Shown here: piece by piece, positions 52,496 through 60,886 of the stretch
How positions within the stretch are numbered: the first letter of the stretch is position 1
How the letters are laid out: every line of letters starts with the position of its first letter
Made by a program: the position numbers and the translations under genes
Notes under the pieces: generated by a model
Told to the model about the DNA's origin: nothing
Databases searched by the model: none
Seen by the model: the letters and a program-made list of their open reading frames with translations, nothing else
Assembly (NCBI GenBank): GCA_963741055.1
Contig: CAVUGU010000009.1
Location: forward strand, 189,760-253,759
Direction of reading: 5' to 3'
DNA: 64,000 nucleotides
From: Bog-756 sp963741055
GTDB taxonomy: Bacteria > Actinomycetota > Acidimicrobiia > Acidimicrobiales > RAAP-2

Positions 52496-52756
52496 GGCCA
52501 TCCCTTCTTTCCTTAAGCGGTTGAGGGATGGCACGGCCGTTCCGGATCGGAGTGACGGGCGGTCCGAGTTGTGTCAGCAACCCGGGCCAATCACCCTCTT
52601 TCGAGACGGGGCGTGCCGTTCCCGTGACTGTGCTCTTGAACTTATTGAGGGTCGGCGACGAAGCGGTGGACCCTCAGCCCAGTGTCATTGTTCGGGGGCA
52701 GTTCGGGCAGGGACTCCTGGCTGGTTGCAATCGCTTCGGCACTTCTCGCAGATCGG
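52496..52756 (-). other. IS110 non-coding end, possible bridge RNA region
   Basis: 260 bases between the transposase start and the end of the sulfatase gene, on the transposase's upstream side where IS110-group bridge RNAs are encoded. CATTGTTCGGGGGCAG at about 52,687 also occurs at about 49,207. Element ends are not defined from sequence alone. Confidence 0.35.
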
Positions 52757-55165
52757 TCACTCTGACAGCGCGTGAGCCGCCTGACCATGCTGCTCAGCAG
52801 TGTGCACATCCAGTTCGTCCTGGTCAGTTAGATGTGGAGTGATGTCGAACACCACCCTCTTGACCGTGCCCGTGAATGCGAACGGCTTTTTGTCCTCGTA
52901 GGAGCGGTCCACGACGCCGCCGTTGTCGCGCCCGATGTCCATGCCGGCATACCCGGAGAACCGGATAGGCACGGTGTAGTCCATTCGCCCCTTACCGACT
53001 TCTCGATCGTTGACGAAGAGGGACACGTCGCCCCCAGTGGCCGGCTTTGCCTCGTCGGCTGCGAACTCCATTCGCGCGGTGACCTCACCCGGCGGAAGTA
53101 CCTCATCGGCGACCTGCTTGTAGACGAACACGCCCATCATCGAATAGGTGTGCGTGAGCTTGCCGTCCTCGACGAAGAGCGTGAATCCGCCGAGGTGGTC
53201 CGCTTCGGCCACGATCACACCCTCGGCACCGGCCTCGGGCACGACCAGTTCGGCGGTGATCGTGTAGGAGCGGTTGTAGATCCTCGGGATCATGCCGGGC
53301 ATCACGTTTTGGACGTCACCCCGATACTCGAACGTCGTCTCTTTCGGGATGGGAGGCACGATGCCGAAGAATGCCGAGAGGGCAGCGAGCAGCGGCAACA
53401 CCTTGTATCGCTCCGCCTCCTCCCAGAACAGGTCCTTCAGCTCCTCCACCTTGTCGGGATGGTCGGCGGCAAGGTCCTTCGCCTGCGAGAAGTCGTCGGG
53501 CAGGTAGTAGAGCTCGGCCGGGCCCACGTCCGGGTCCCAGACGCCCGGGGCGTAGGGACCAAGAGCCTCGGGGGAGAGCTCCCAGGGGATGCGCTCGGTC
53601 TTCATTGCGAGCCACCAGCCGTCCTTGTACATGCCCCGGTTGCCGAGGGTCTCGAAGTACTGCTGCGTGCGGTGCTCGGGGGCAGCGCCGTCGGTCAAGG
53701 ACGCGGTGAACGGCTTCCCGTGCATTGGTTCCTGCTGGATCCCGTCGACCGTCTCGGGCTCGGGAATACCGGCCACGTCGAGAATGGTCGGAGCCACGTC
53801 GATCACGTGAGCAAACTGAGAGCGAAGGCCACCCGTGTCCGTGATGCGACGAGGCCAGTGCACGACCATCGGGTTGCGGGTCCCGCCGAGGTGGGAGCCC
53901 ACCTGCTTGCCCCACTGGAAGGGAGTGGCCCCGGCCCACGCCCACCCGGCCGAGTAGTGGGGGTCCATGATGGGGCCGCCCCATTGATCGAGCCCGCCGT
54001 ACAGTTCGGAGAGCTGGAGCTGGTTCTCTTCGGTCAGAGGGATGCCATTCTGCATGGTGAGTTCGTTGAACGAACCGGTAATGGTTCCCTCCATGCTGGC
54101 CCCGTTGTCGCCCCAGATCCACACGATGAGGGTGTCGTCGAGCTCACCGAGATCTTCGATCGCGTCGACCACTCGCCCAACGTTGTAGTCCGCATTCTCC
54201 GAGTACCCGGCGTAGACCTCCATCTGGCGGACGTAGAACGCCTTCAGGTGGTCGGGGACGGCGTCCCACGCGGGGAACGCTTCGTTGCGGGGGGTGAGCT
54301 GAGTGTCGGCTGGGATCACCCCGAGCTCCTTTTGGCGAGTGAACGTCTCCTCGCGCAGCTTGTCCCAACCCTGGTCGAACGCCCCCCTGTACTTGTCGGC
54401 CCACGTCTTGGTGACGTGGTGAGGCGCATGGCTGCAGCCGGTCGAAAAGTAGGCGAAGAAGGGCTTGTGCGCGTCCTGGGCCCGGATCCCGTGCAACCAC
54501 TCGATGGTCCGATCGGCCATCGCGTCGGGGAAGTAGAACGGGTCGTCCTCGTTGTAGAAGCTGTCATCAGTGCCGATGATCTTCTGGTTCTCGGCCAGGC
54601 AGGGGTCCCACTGGCTCGAGCCGCCGCCCAGAATTCCGTAGAAGTAATCGAAGCCCCAGCCGTTCGGCCAGCGGTCGAACGGACCGGCGGGACCCTGTTG
54701 GCCGTCGGGCGTCAGGTGCCACTTTCCGAAGATCCCGGTGCTATAGCCGTTGTCCCGGAGAATCCGAGGGAGCGGCGCGCAGTCGCGAGGCAGGATCGCC
54801 GAGTATCCCGGGAAGCCACCCGCGAACTCACCGATCGAGCCGAAGCCCACTGCATGGTTGTTCCGCCCGGTCATCAGCGAAGCGCGGGTCGGCGAACACA
54901 ACGCGGTCACATGGAACCGGTTGTAGCGGAGCCCCCCACTCGCAACACGGGTGTAGTTGGGCGTCTGGATCGGGCCTCCGAAGGTGCTCGGATTCCCGAA
55001 CCCGGCGTCGTCGATGAGGACCAGCAGCACGTTCGGTGCGCCCTCAGGTGGTACCGGATGGCTGATCAGGTTCCAGTCGGGCTGCGATTCGGCCAGCGTC
55101 TTGCCCGCCACACCGGAGAACGACGGCCGGCGAATCGGGAGATGGCCTCGATCGACGTCACTCAT
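52757..55165 (-). CDS. Type I (formylglycine) sulfatase
   Basis: An 802-residue protein from ATG 55165 with AGGAGGG upstream. The formylglycine site is ALCSPTRASLMTGRN (CSPTR). Metal-binding residues fit VLLVLIDDAGFGNPSTFGGP at the N-terminus and VWIWGDNGASMEG. Family members share long inserts and a C-terminal beta-rich domain (about 620-802), which fits this length. No signal peptide is seen, so it may be cytoplasmic. It releases sulfate from an ester; the substrate is unknown. It needs a formylglycine-generating enzyme encoded elsewhere. It is the largest cargo gene of the island. Confidence 0.92.
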   Translation of the reverse strand: MSDVDRGHLPIRRPSFSGVAGKTLAESQPDWNLISHPVPPEGAPNVLLVLIDDAGFGNPSTFGGPIQTPNYTRVASGGLRYNRFHVTALCSPTRASLMTGRNNHAVGFGSIGEFAGGFPGYSAILPRDCAPLPRILRDNGYSTGIFGKWHLTPDGQQGPAGPFDRWPNGWGFDYFYGILGGGSSQWDPCLAENQKIIGTDDSFYNEDDPFYFPDAMADRTIEWLHGIRAQDAHKPFFAYFSTGCSHAPHHVTKTWADKYRGAFDQGWDKLREETFTRQKELGVIPADTQLTPRNEAFPAWDAVPDHLKAFYVRQMEVYAGYSENADYNVGRVVDAIEDLGELDDTLIVWIWGDNGASMEGTITGSFNELTMQNGIPLTEENQLQLSELYGGLDQWGGPIMDPHYSAGWAWAGATPFQWGKQVGSHLGGTRNPMVVHWPRRITDTGGLRSQFAHVIDVAPTILDVAGIPEPETVDGIQQEPMHGKPFTASLTDGAAPEHRTQQYFETLGNRGMYKDGWWLAMKTERIPWELSPEALGPYAPGVWDPDVGPAELYYLPDDFSQAKDLAADHPDKVEELKDLFWEEAERYKVLPLLAALSAFFGIVPPIPKETTFEYRGDVQNVMPGMIPRIYNRSYTITAELVVPEAGAEGVIVAEADHLGGFTLFVEDGKLTHTYSMMGVFVYKQVADEVLPPGEVTARMEFAADEAKPATGGDVSLFVNDREVGKGRMDYTVPIRFSGYAGMDIGRDNGGVVDRSYEDKKPFAFTGTVKRVVFDITPHLTDQDELDVHTAEQHGQAAHALSE

Positions 55166-55729
55166 GGCTCGGCCCTCCTCTACCTCGGGATCGTTGCCGC
55201 TTGGCGACCTAGGTCTCGGAGCTGGGCGTGACCAGTCGCCCTCTGAAGCACGATAATCCGAACCGACCGTCAGCGACTTCGCCGGTCGACTCAGGTCGGC
55301 CGCGGCGGGGATCGTCGTTCTGGCTTCATCGCCCGCCCCCTGGAGAATCGCTGACAGGGGTGCCCCAGTCGGTAGGGGGCAGGCAAGACACGAGCGCCGG
55401 AGTGGCCGAGCGATCGGAATCCACTGGAGGAGCTCCGAAGAATTCCCAGCCTCAATGCATCGACCCAATCACTGTCTCGCGGATCGAAAGCCGATTGACA
55501 AGGCTGCGTCGGTGAAGATACTTGTCGACGACGATCAATCGCTGTCCGAGTTGTGCGAGCTGGAAAGGAGACAATCACCCTCGGTGACATCATCCAGGGC
55601 GGCCTGGAATTCGTCCTGCAAATCATCGTCGGTCAAAGCGGCGAAACAGCCCGCGACCTTCAGGTGTGATCTGCGGGTCACCCGTCCGCCGGAGACGATG
55701 GCGCTCCTCGTCCAGCTCCTCTTTGAGGC
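55166..55729. other. Intergenic with one possible micro-ORF
   Basis: About 560 bases between the sulfatase and the integrase stop. On the minus strand, an ATG at 55,742 overlapping the integrase stop opens a 39-codon frame to 55,623 (LKEELDEERHRLRRTGDP inside). No other gene is supported. Confidence 0.4.
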
Positions 55730-55742
55730 TCACGACCCCCAT
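55623..55742 (-). CDS. Possible small basic protein coupled to the integrase
   Basis: 39 codons starting at ATG 55742, which overlaps the integrase stop codon. The predicted helix LKEELDEERHRLRRTGDP is highly charged. The coupling suggests translation with the integrase and could mark a small accessory factor, but the ORF is very short. A second frame continues past its stop and ends after a Ser/Asp-rich stretch, so a frameshifted longer protein is also conceivable. Confidence 0.3.
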   Translation of the reverse strand: MGVVSLKEELDEERHRLRRTGDPQITPEGRGLFRRFDRR

Positions 55743-56880
55743 TGTCCCGCAACCTCTCCCGTTCCGGTGCGCTGGGTCCCCCTCATGGGCCGGTGGTATT
55801 CCTCAAGTGCCGCAGCAGCCTGGCGGTCGGCGGACTCCGGCACGTGGGCGTAGAGCTCCATCTTCAGCTTGGACGTGGCATGGCCTGCCCGGCCCTGCAT
55901 CACCCGGGGGTGCACACCCGCGTCGACCATGGCCGTGATCGCGACATGCCGGAGACCGTGGAAGGTAAGTGACGGATCAAGCCCGGCCTTCCGTACGGCC
56001 GGGGCGAAGACTCGCTCGGCGAACCGGCGTCGGAGCACTCCCCCACGCGCCCCGACGAAGACGAGAGCATCGGGATCGCCCTGGACGTCTGCCCGGTGAA
56101 CGGACAGGTGATCGGCGAGCGCTTCGATCAGGAACGCCGGCGTTGCCATCGTTCTCAGGCTCGAGCGGGTCTTCGCCTCGGTGACCAGCCGCAGCTGCCC
56201 TCCAACCTCCTCGACCGTCTGAGCGACCGTGACGGTCCGGCGAAGGAAGTCGACGTCTCGCACCCGGAGCCCGACCGCCTCGCCCCATCGCAAGCCGAGC
56301 ACGCCGGCGACAAGGATCAATGCCCGGTAGCGAGACGGGACGGCATCGGCAAGCTGGTCGAGCTCGACGGGGCTGAGGACGACCCGGTCGGGCGGTCGCA
56401 CCCTCGGCAGCGCAACTTTCCGGCACGGGGATCGACCCAATAGATCTCCATGCACCGCCGCGTTGAACACAGCTCGCAGAGCCGAGAAGTCCCGAGCGAC
56501 CGTCGCGGGTGCCGCAACCCGGGACCGGGCGTCCACGGCAGCCTGCACGTGCATGGGGGTGATCGCCGCGAGTGGCCGGGGCCCAGGTCGGGCAGGAACA
56601 CTGCGAGCGCCTGGCGGTCTCGCACCACGCTATTGAGCCGTTTGTCCGGCCGTTCCAGCCACTGATCGCACCACTCGGCGAACGCGATCCGTCCGCTTCG
56701 CGGGTCAATGAACGTCCCTCTGGCCATGTCCGCCTCCACCGATGCCAGGAACAGCGACGCATCCGCCTTCGCCTTGTACGTGATCGGCGCCGGCACCATC
56801 CTGCCGGCCGCATCCGGATACCGGGCCTGCCACCTTCGCGACGGCAGCTTGCGAATCGACCCGAACTGGCGCTTGCTCAT
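55730..56880 (-). CDS. int: Tyrosine recombinase/integrase (one apparent frameshift)
   Basis: About 383 residues after repair, starting at ATG 56880 with GGAGGTCCTC upstream. The N-terminus (SIRKLPSRRWQARYPD) and a core-binding domain are in one frame; a base appears to be missing near 56,575-56,583 (G run) and the catalytic domain is in the next. Catalytic residues are intact: Arg in LGLRWGEAVGLR, HGLRH, GHATSKLKMELYAHV with the Tyr nucleophile. It recombines attP with the tRNA-Val end. Location next to the tRNA is typical. With the frameshift as read, only the C-terminal catalytic part could be made from the internal ATG at 56,554. Confidence 0.88.
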
Positions 56881-57553
56881 GAGGACCTCCACAACCGACG
56901 ACACCTGGCTTGCCGGCTGTCGTCACGAACCATCCTTCTTGTGGGCTGTGTCACCCGCCGCCTTGGCCGCCTCTGCGGCCGGCAGCCGCCCGGCGGCCGG
57001 CGGCGTCGCTCATCCCCCGAAGAAACTGTGTGTCCTGTCCGGCCAGCGGACCCCGACGTCCGGCGTCGGACGTCCATGCACGTCGACGGACGTTTCCACT
57101 CTGAGCGGTGTCGTGCCGGGCCTGAACTCGCAGGGTCGGTCAGCGCCGAGGCGGCAGTGCAGACGGAAGCGCAGGTGGGAGTGCAGGTGGGGGGTGTGTG
57201 ACAACCTTCTTTACAAAGATCAAGGAAGTCTCGCACGTTCGATCTGTCGCCCATCTGCGAGCTGTGCTCTCCCGAACTCCGACTCGCGACAGCCTCTGGC
57301 GCCGCCGGGGCGCCTACGGCGTCCTGACGTTCCCATAGAACACTCGGGCGAAGTCGGACTGCTGCTCGATGACACGAGGGGACGACCGTCGACACGCAAC
57401 GGCATCGTCGTTCTCGCCGAGAAGCTTACGCTCGCAACAGTCGTGCCAGATCCGTGCCAGATGCAGTGGCAAATAGTGGTGACAAACGGGCGCGAACTGT
57501 AACCAACGGCAATTGCGAACACCGCCCTTGGCCAGGGCAATCGAGGTGAAGGG
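56881..57553. other. Right end of the island, non-coding, repeat-rich
   Basis: About 670 bases upstream of the integrase. It holds GTGCCAGAT at 57,443 and 57,454 (also at 47,324 in the other end) and clustered GGACGT-type words at 57,054-57,096. No supported gene; the ORFs here are shadows. Likely integrase arm sites and promoter. Confidence 0.45.
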
Positions 57554-57606
57554 CTGGTGGGCGTTGGGCGACTTGAACGCCCGACCTCAGCCGTGTGAAG
57601 GCTGCG
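57554..57606 (-). repeat. Right attachment site
   Basis: 53-bp copy of the tRNA-Val 3' part, identical to 47,192-47,244. Here it completes the functional tRNA. Confidence 0.88.
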
Positions 57607-57631
57607 CTCTGACCAACTGAGCTAAACGCCC
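57555..57631 (-). tRNA. tRNA-Val, anticodon CAC
   Basis: A 77-base cloverleaf on the minus strand. The acceptor arm is GGGCGTT/AACGCCC with encoded CCA; D arm GCTCAGTTGGTCAGAGC; anticodon arm CAGCC-TTCACAC-GGCTG, giving CAC; T arm GGGCG-TTCAAGT-CGCCC. It reads GTG codons. Its 3' half is the integration target of the island, and the integrated element restores it. Confidence 0.95.
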
Positions 57632-57720
57632 GAACCGAGTATCGCTGCCACCGACTTCAGCAACGACCAGTGGGACATGGTAGCCCTGGCTCCCCGTCGC
57701 CACGCCGCCGGGCGGAAGGC

Positions 57721-59142
57721 TCACGCAGCCGGAGAGCCGGGGAACGGCGCGAGATTGTCGAATCCGAGTGCTTGCTCCAGTGCCGCCGCAGAACGGAGCA
57801 CGACCAGGTCGCCGTGCTGAGGACCGACCAACTGGATGCCGACCGGCAAGCCGAGCGAGGTGGTGCCGGCACAGACGGTCGCGGCCGGCGAGCGCGTCAT
57901 GTTGAACGGATAGGTGAGCTTGACCCAGTTGTAGTCCTCCTTCCCGTTGATCAGCGCCGATCCGCCGAGGCTCCGCGGTGGCGGTGCCGCGGCCACGGTG
58001 GGCGTCATCAGAAGACGGACGTTCCGGAACAACTCGACCAGGCGGACGTTGAGCAGATGGCAGGCGTCCTCGGCCTTCACCATGTCGACCGCACTCGTCT
58101 TGGCGGCACCGTCGATGACCATCCGCAGGATCGGATCCACCTCCTCCCAGGCCGGTGTGCCCCGGATGGCGCCGTGGGTTCGGAGGTTGTACGCGCCGGT
58201 CAGCACGAGCCAGTCGTCGAGCGGGTCCCTCTCGAAAACCGTGTCCACCTCGACGATCTCGGTACCGAGCGACGCCATGACCTCGACCGCCCGAGCACAG
58301 ATCGCGCGAACCTCGTCGTCGATCTCTGCGTAACCGAGCGTCGGCGACCACGCGACCCGCCGCGGTGGCCGTGGGTCCTCGAGCACCGCCAGCCACGGCG
58401 CCTCGGGACGCGGCAGCGAGCGCAGATCGCTCGGATCCGGTCCGACCACGACGTCGAGCGCCGCCACCACGTCGGAGAGTCGGCGAGCCATCGGCCCCTT
58501 CGTCGAGAGGTGATGCCAATCGGGCGGCGTTTCGCCACCGCTCGGAACCCGGCCGAGCGACGGCTTCATGCCAGATAGGCCACAGCACGACGACGGGATG
58601 CGGATCGATCCGCCTCCGTCGGATCCGGTGGCCAGCGGCACCATGCCGGCTGCGATCGCCGCGGCGCTCCCACCGGACGAGCCGCCCGCGGTGTGCTCGA
58701 GGTTCCAGGGGTTCACCGTCGGCCCGAAGACGACGTTGTCGGTGTCCGCCTTCCACCCGAGCTCTGGTGTGTTGGTCTTGCCGACCACTACGCACCCCGC
58801 GGCCACCAGGCGCGCGACCAGAGCCGAGTTGGCGCTCTCCGGCCCACCGGCGGCAAAGGCCTTCGAGCCGCGTGTGGTGATGTAACCCGCGGCGTCCTCC
58901 AGGTCCTTGACGCCGATCGGAATCCCGGCAAAAGGCCCCGGGTCCACTCCGGACGCGATCCGGTCGTCGACAACTGTCGCGGCGGAACGCGCCCCTTCGG
59001 CGTCCACCGCGACGAACGCATTGATCGTCGGGTTGTGCGCCTCGATCTGCTGGAGCGCGTGGCCGACCACGTCGCTCGCGCTGAGCTCACCCTCGCGCAC
59101 TCGGCGCGCCAGCCCGATCACTGACTCGGTCCGGAAGTCCAC
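57721..59142 (-). CDS. Amidase (amidase signature family)
   Basis: A 473-residue enzyme starting at GTG 59142. The Ser-cisSer-Lys triad is visible: Lys in IPIGVKDLEDA, cis-Ser in TAGGSSGGSAAAIAAGM, and the nucleophile in TGSDGGGSIRIPSS. It hydrolyses carbon-nitrogen amide bonds; GatA is excluded by the lack of GatB/GatC and by sequence. The ORF extends further upstream to 59,373, but that part overlaps the divergent VOC gene. The substrate is unknown. Confidence 0.87.
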   Translation of the reverse strand: MDFRTESVIGLARRVREGELSASDVVGHALQQIEAHNPTINAFVAVDAEGARSAATVVDDRIASGVDPGPFAGIPIGVKDLEDAAGYITTRGSKAFAAGGPESANSALVARLVAAGCVVVGKTNTPELGWKADTDNVVFGPTVNPWNLEHTAGGSSGGSAAAIAAGMVPLATGSDGGGSIRIPSSCCGLSGMKPSLGRVPSGGETPPDWHHLSTKGPMARRLSDVVAALDVVVGPDPSDLRSLPRPEAPWLAVLEDPRPPRRVAWSPTLGYAEIDDEVRAICARAVEVMASLGTEIVEVDTVFERDPLDDWLVLTGAYNLRTHGAIRGTPAWEEVDPILRMVIDGAAKTSAVDMVKAEDACHLLNVRLVELFRNVRLLMTPTVAAAPPPRSLGGSALINGKEDYNWVKLTYPFNMTRSPAATVCAGTTSLGLPVGIQLVGPQHGDLVVLRSAAALEQALGFDNLAPFPGSPAA

Positions 59143-59168
59143 CGCGCCCGACCGTACCGGCAACCCCC

Positions 59169-60158
59169 GTGCCCGACAAGCCACCAGAAATCCCCACGAG
59201 GCCCCTTGCCGAAGAGGACGACGTTTCGACAGGAGCATCTCCCTCCGAGCAGTCTGGTCCGGTGACCCGAGACGGAGCATCAAGGATCCGCGACGTCGTG
59301 CTGGACCACGTCGCGCACGCCGTCCCACGCTGGCAGGACGTCTGGGGCCGGTACGCCGCCGATCTCGGTGCACGATGGAGCTCGGGTGGCGAGTCGATCG
59401 GGTTCGCTCCCGCGCAGCTTCGGTTCGGGAACGGGGCGCGGATCGAGCTCCTCATGCCCCACGACGCCGAGGTGAACGACTTTCTCCGTCGTTTCCTGGC
59501 ACGTCACGGACCGGGACCTCACCACCTGACCTTCAAGGTCCCGAATCTCGCCGCGGCACTCGAGGAGAGCGAGCGCTTCGGGCTCGAGCCGCTCAACGTC
59601 GACACCAGCGACCCTCTGTGGATGGAGGCGTTCCTCCATCCGAAGCAGGCATCCGGCATCGTCGTTCAGCTCGCAGAGGCACCGTCGAGCTGGGACAGTC
59701 CTGCCCCGCCCGATTTCCCGACGGCTCTCCGCCGGCTCAAGGACGGGTCCGGACCGGTCGGCGCGGCCGCGCTCGACCGGGTGGCCCATGCGGTCGCCGA
59801 TCTCGAGGCCGCGACCGCGCTCTTCGGCGGCCTTCTCGGCGGCGAGATCCTGGAGGAGGGAGCCGGACCTGGCCACCGCTTCGTGGACCTCACCTGGGGA
59901 TCTCCTCTCGTCCTCCGTCTGCTCACCCCGATGGACGGGCCCGGCGCGTCGGACCTTGCACGGTGGCTCGGCGGTCGCCCGGGTCGTCTCCATCACCTGG
60001 CCTTGACCGTCGACGACCCTGACGCCGTTCCCGGAGCCTCGGAAGCCACTGCGGATCTTGCTGCGTTGGCGGACAAAAGGGTCGGTGCCGCCTGGTGGGA
60101 GATCCCGCCCGCTGGCAACCTCGGGCTCCGCCTTCTCCTCTCGCCTTCGGGCCGATAG
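59169..60158 (+). CDS. Two-domain VOC-superfamily protein
   Basis: A 329-residue protein with two VOC modules, about 40-175 (LDHVAHAVPRWQDVWGRYAA, GPHHLTFKVPNLAAALEESE) and 200-325 (ALDRVAHAVADLEAATALFG, RLHHLALTVDDPD). The duplicated arrangement is like HPPD or methylmalonyl-CoA epimerase relatives. Starts at GTG 59169; an internal GTG at 59,262 is possible. Both modules have paired His residues that could bind metal. It is divergent from the amidase with a 27-base gap between starts. Confidence 0.8.
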   Translation: MPDKPPEIPTRPLAEEDDVSTGASPSEQSGPVTRDGASRIRDVVLDHVAHAVPRWQDVWGRYAADLGARWSSGGESIGFAPAQLRFGNGARIELLMPHDAEVNDFLRRFLARHGPGPHHLTFKVPNLAAALEESERFGLEPLNVDTSDPLWMEAFLHPKQASGIVVQLAEAPSSWDSPAPPDFPTALRRLKDGSGPVGAAALDRVAHAVADLEAATALFGGLLGGEILEEGAGPGHRFVDLTWGSPLVLRLLTPMDGPGASDLARWLGGRPGRLHHLALTVDDPDAVPGASEATADLAALADKRVGAAWWEIPPAGNLGLRLLLSPSGR

Positions 60159-60226
60159 GTCGAAGTCGTCGATTTTGCGGGAGCCCGCGAATTCGCGCCG
60201 TCGCGCGCCCCGTTAGCCTTTCCGGC

Positions 60227-60880
60227 GTGGCCGAAACCGACGACCAGAACGGCTCCCCCGCTCCTGACGGCACCAAGGAGGACCGACGGGCCGCGGTGCT
60301 CGCGGCCCGGGGCGAGCGAGCGCGGACCCGGCGGTCGATGGACAAGATCGATGAGCGCGAGCGACGCTTCTCGTTCGCCGCGGCCGGCCTTGCGGCGGTC
60401 TTCGGTATCGCGGTGTACGTCGCGGAGACCTCCAACCCCCACTTTCGGCTCGCCAAGAACCAGCTGACCCCCCAGACCACCCTCGTACTGGGGCTCGGTG
60501 CCGCCGCCCTGCTCCTCATCACCACTTTCATCGGCCGCAGGGCGCTGATCGGGTTCGTGGCGCTGTTCACCTTCCTCGCCTTCGGGACGCAGTACTTCCT
60601 CGGGGTCCCCTTCCTCGCGCTCGCCATCTGGCTGCTCTACCGCTCCTTCAAGATCCAACGGGAAGCCTCGGCGGCGGCACGTGCGACATCAACAGAGAGC
60701 CCCTCGGGACGCTCGCCACCGGCCCGCTCCTCGGGCAAGCCGACCCCGGCGAGCCGCGGTTCGCGCTCGAAGTCGAAAGCGCTGGCAGAGGGGAACAAGC
60801 GCTACACGCCGAAACAACCTCCGCCCTCTGCACCGAAGCCATCGCGGCGCGAGCGGAAGGCGGCCCAGTCGAAGGAGTGA
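60227..60880 (+). CDS. Basic membrane protein, 217 residues
   Basis: GTG 60227 is preferred because TAGCCT lies eight bases upstream, fitting a leaderless transcript. The N-terminal 40 residues are charged (EDRRAAVLAARGERARTRRS), three hydrophobic segments follow (FSFAAAGLAAVFGIAVYVAE, LVLGLGAAALLLITTFIG, LIGFVALFTFLAFGTQYFLG), and the C-terminus is Lys/Arg/Pro/Ser-rich (about 70 residues). The layout resembles hypothetical actinobacterial membrane proteins. Function is unknown. The start is one of several possibilities. Confidence 0.7.
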   Translation: MAETDDQNGSPAPDGTKEDRRAAVLAARGERARTRRSMDKIDERERRFSFAAAGLAAVFGIAVYVAETSNPHFRLAKNQLTPQTTLVLGLGAAALLLITTFIGRRALIGFVALFTFLAFGTQYFLGVPFLALAIWLLYRSFKIQREASAAARATSTESPSGRSPPARSSGKPTPASRGSRSKSKALAEGNKRYTPKQPPPSAPKPSRRERKAAQSKE

Positions 60881-60886
60881 GTCGAG

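Larger units (their letters stand above)
47192..57606. mobile_element. Genomic island integrated in tRNA-Val(CAC)
   Basis: A 10.4-kb segment bounded by a perfect 53-bp direct repeat of the tRNA-Val 3' part (47,192-47,244 and 57,554-57,606). The intact tRNA is at the right edge and the tyrosine integrase gene is the last gene before it. Cargo: VapBC-type pair, several small hypotheticals, a secreted protein, an IS110 transposase and a sulfatase. No conjugation or replication genes were seen, so it is an integrative island and not a complete conjugative element. The integrase carries a frameshift, so present mobility is uncertain. Confidence 0.88.

Noticed and set aside
52832..55231. A 799-residue frame opposite the sulfatase
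   Set aside because: Shadow of the sulfatase; the sulfatase strand has the CSPTR motif and a ribosome site.
56881..57395. A 172-residue minus-strand frame upstream of the integrase
   Set aside because: Contains Arg/Ser/Thr-rich chance sequence and no excisionase-like HTH; it spans the repeat-rich end of the island.
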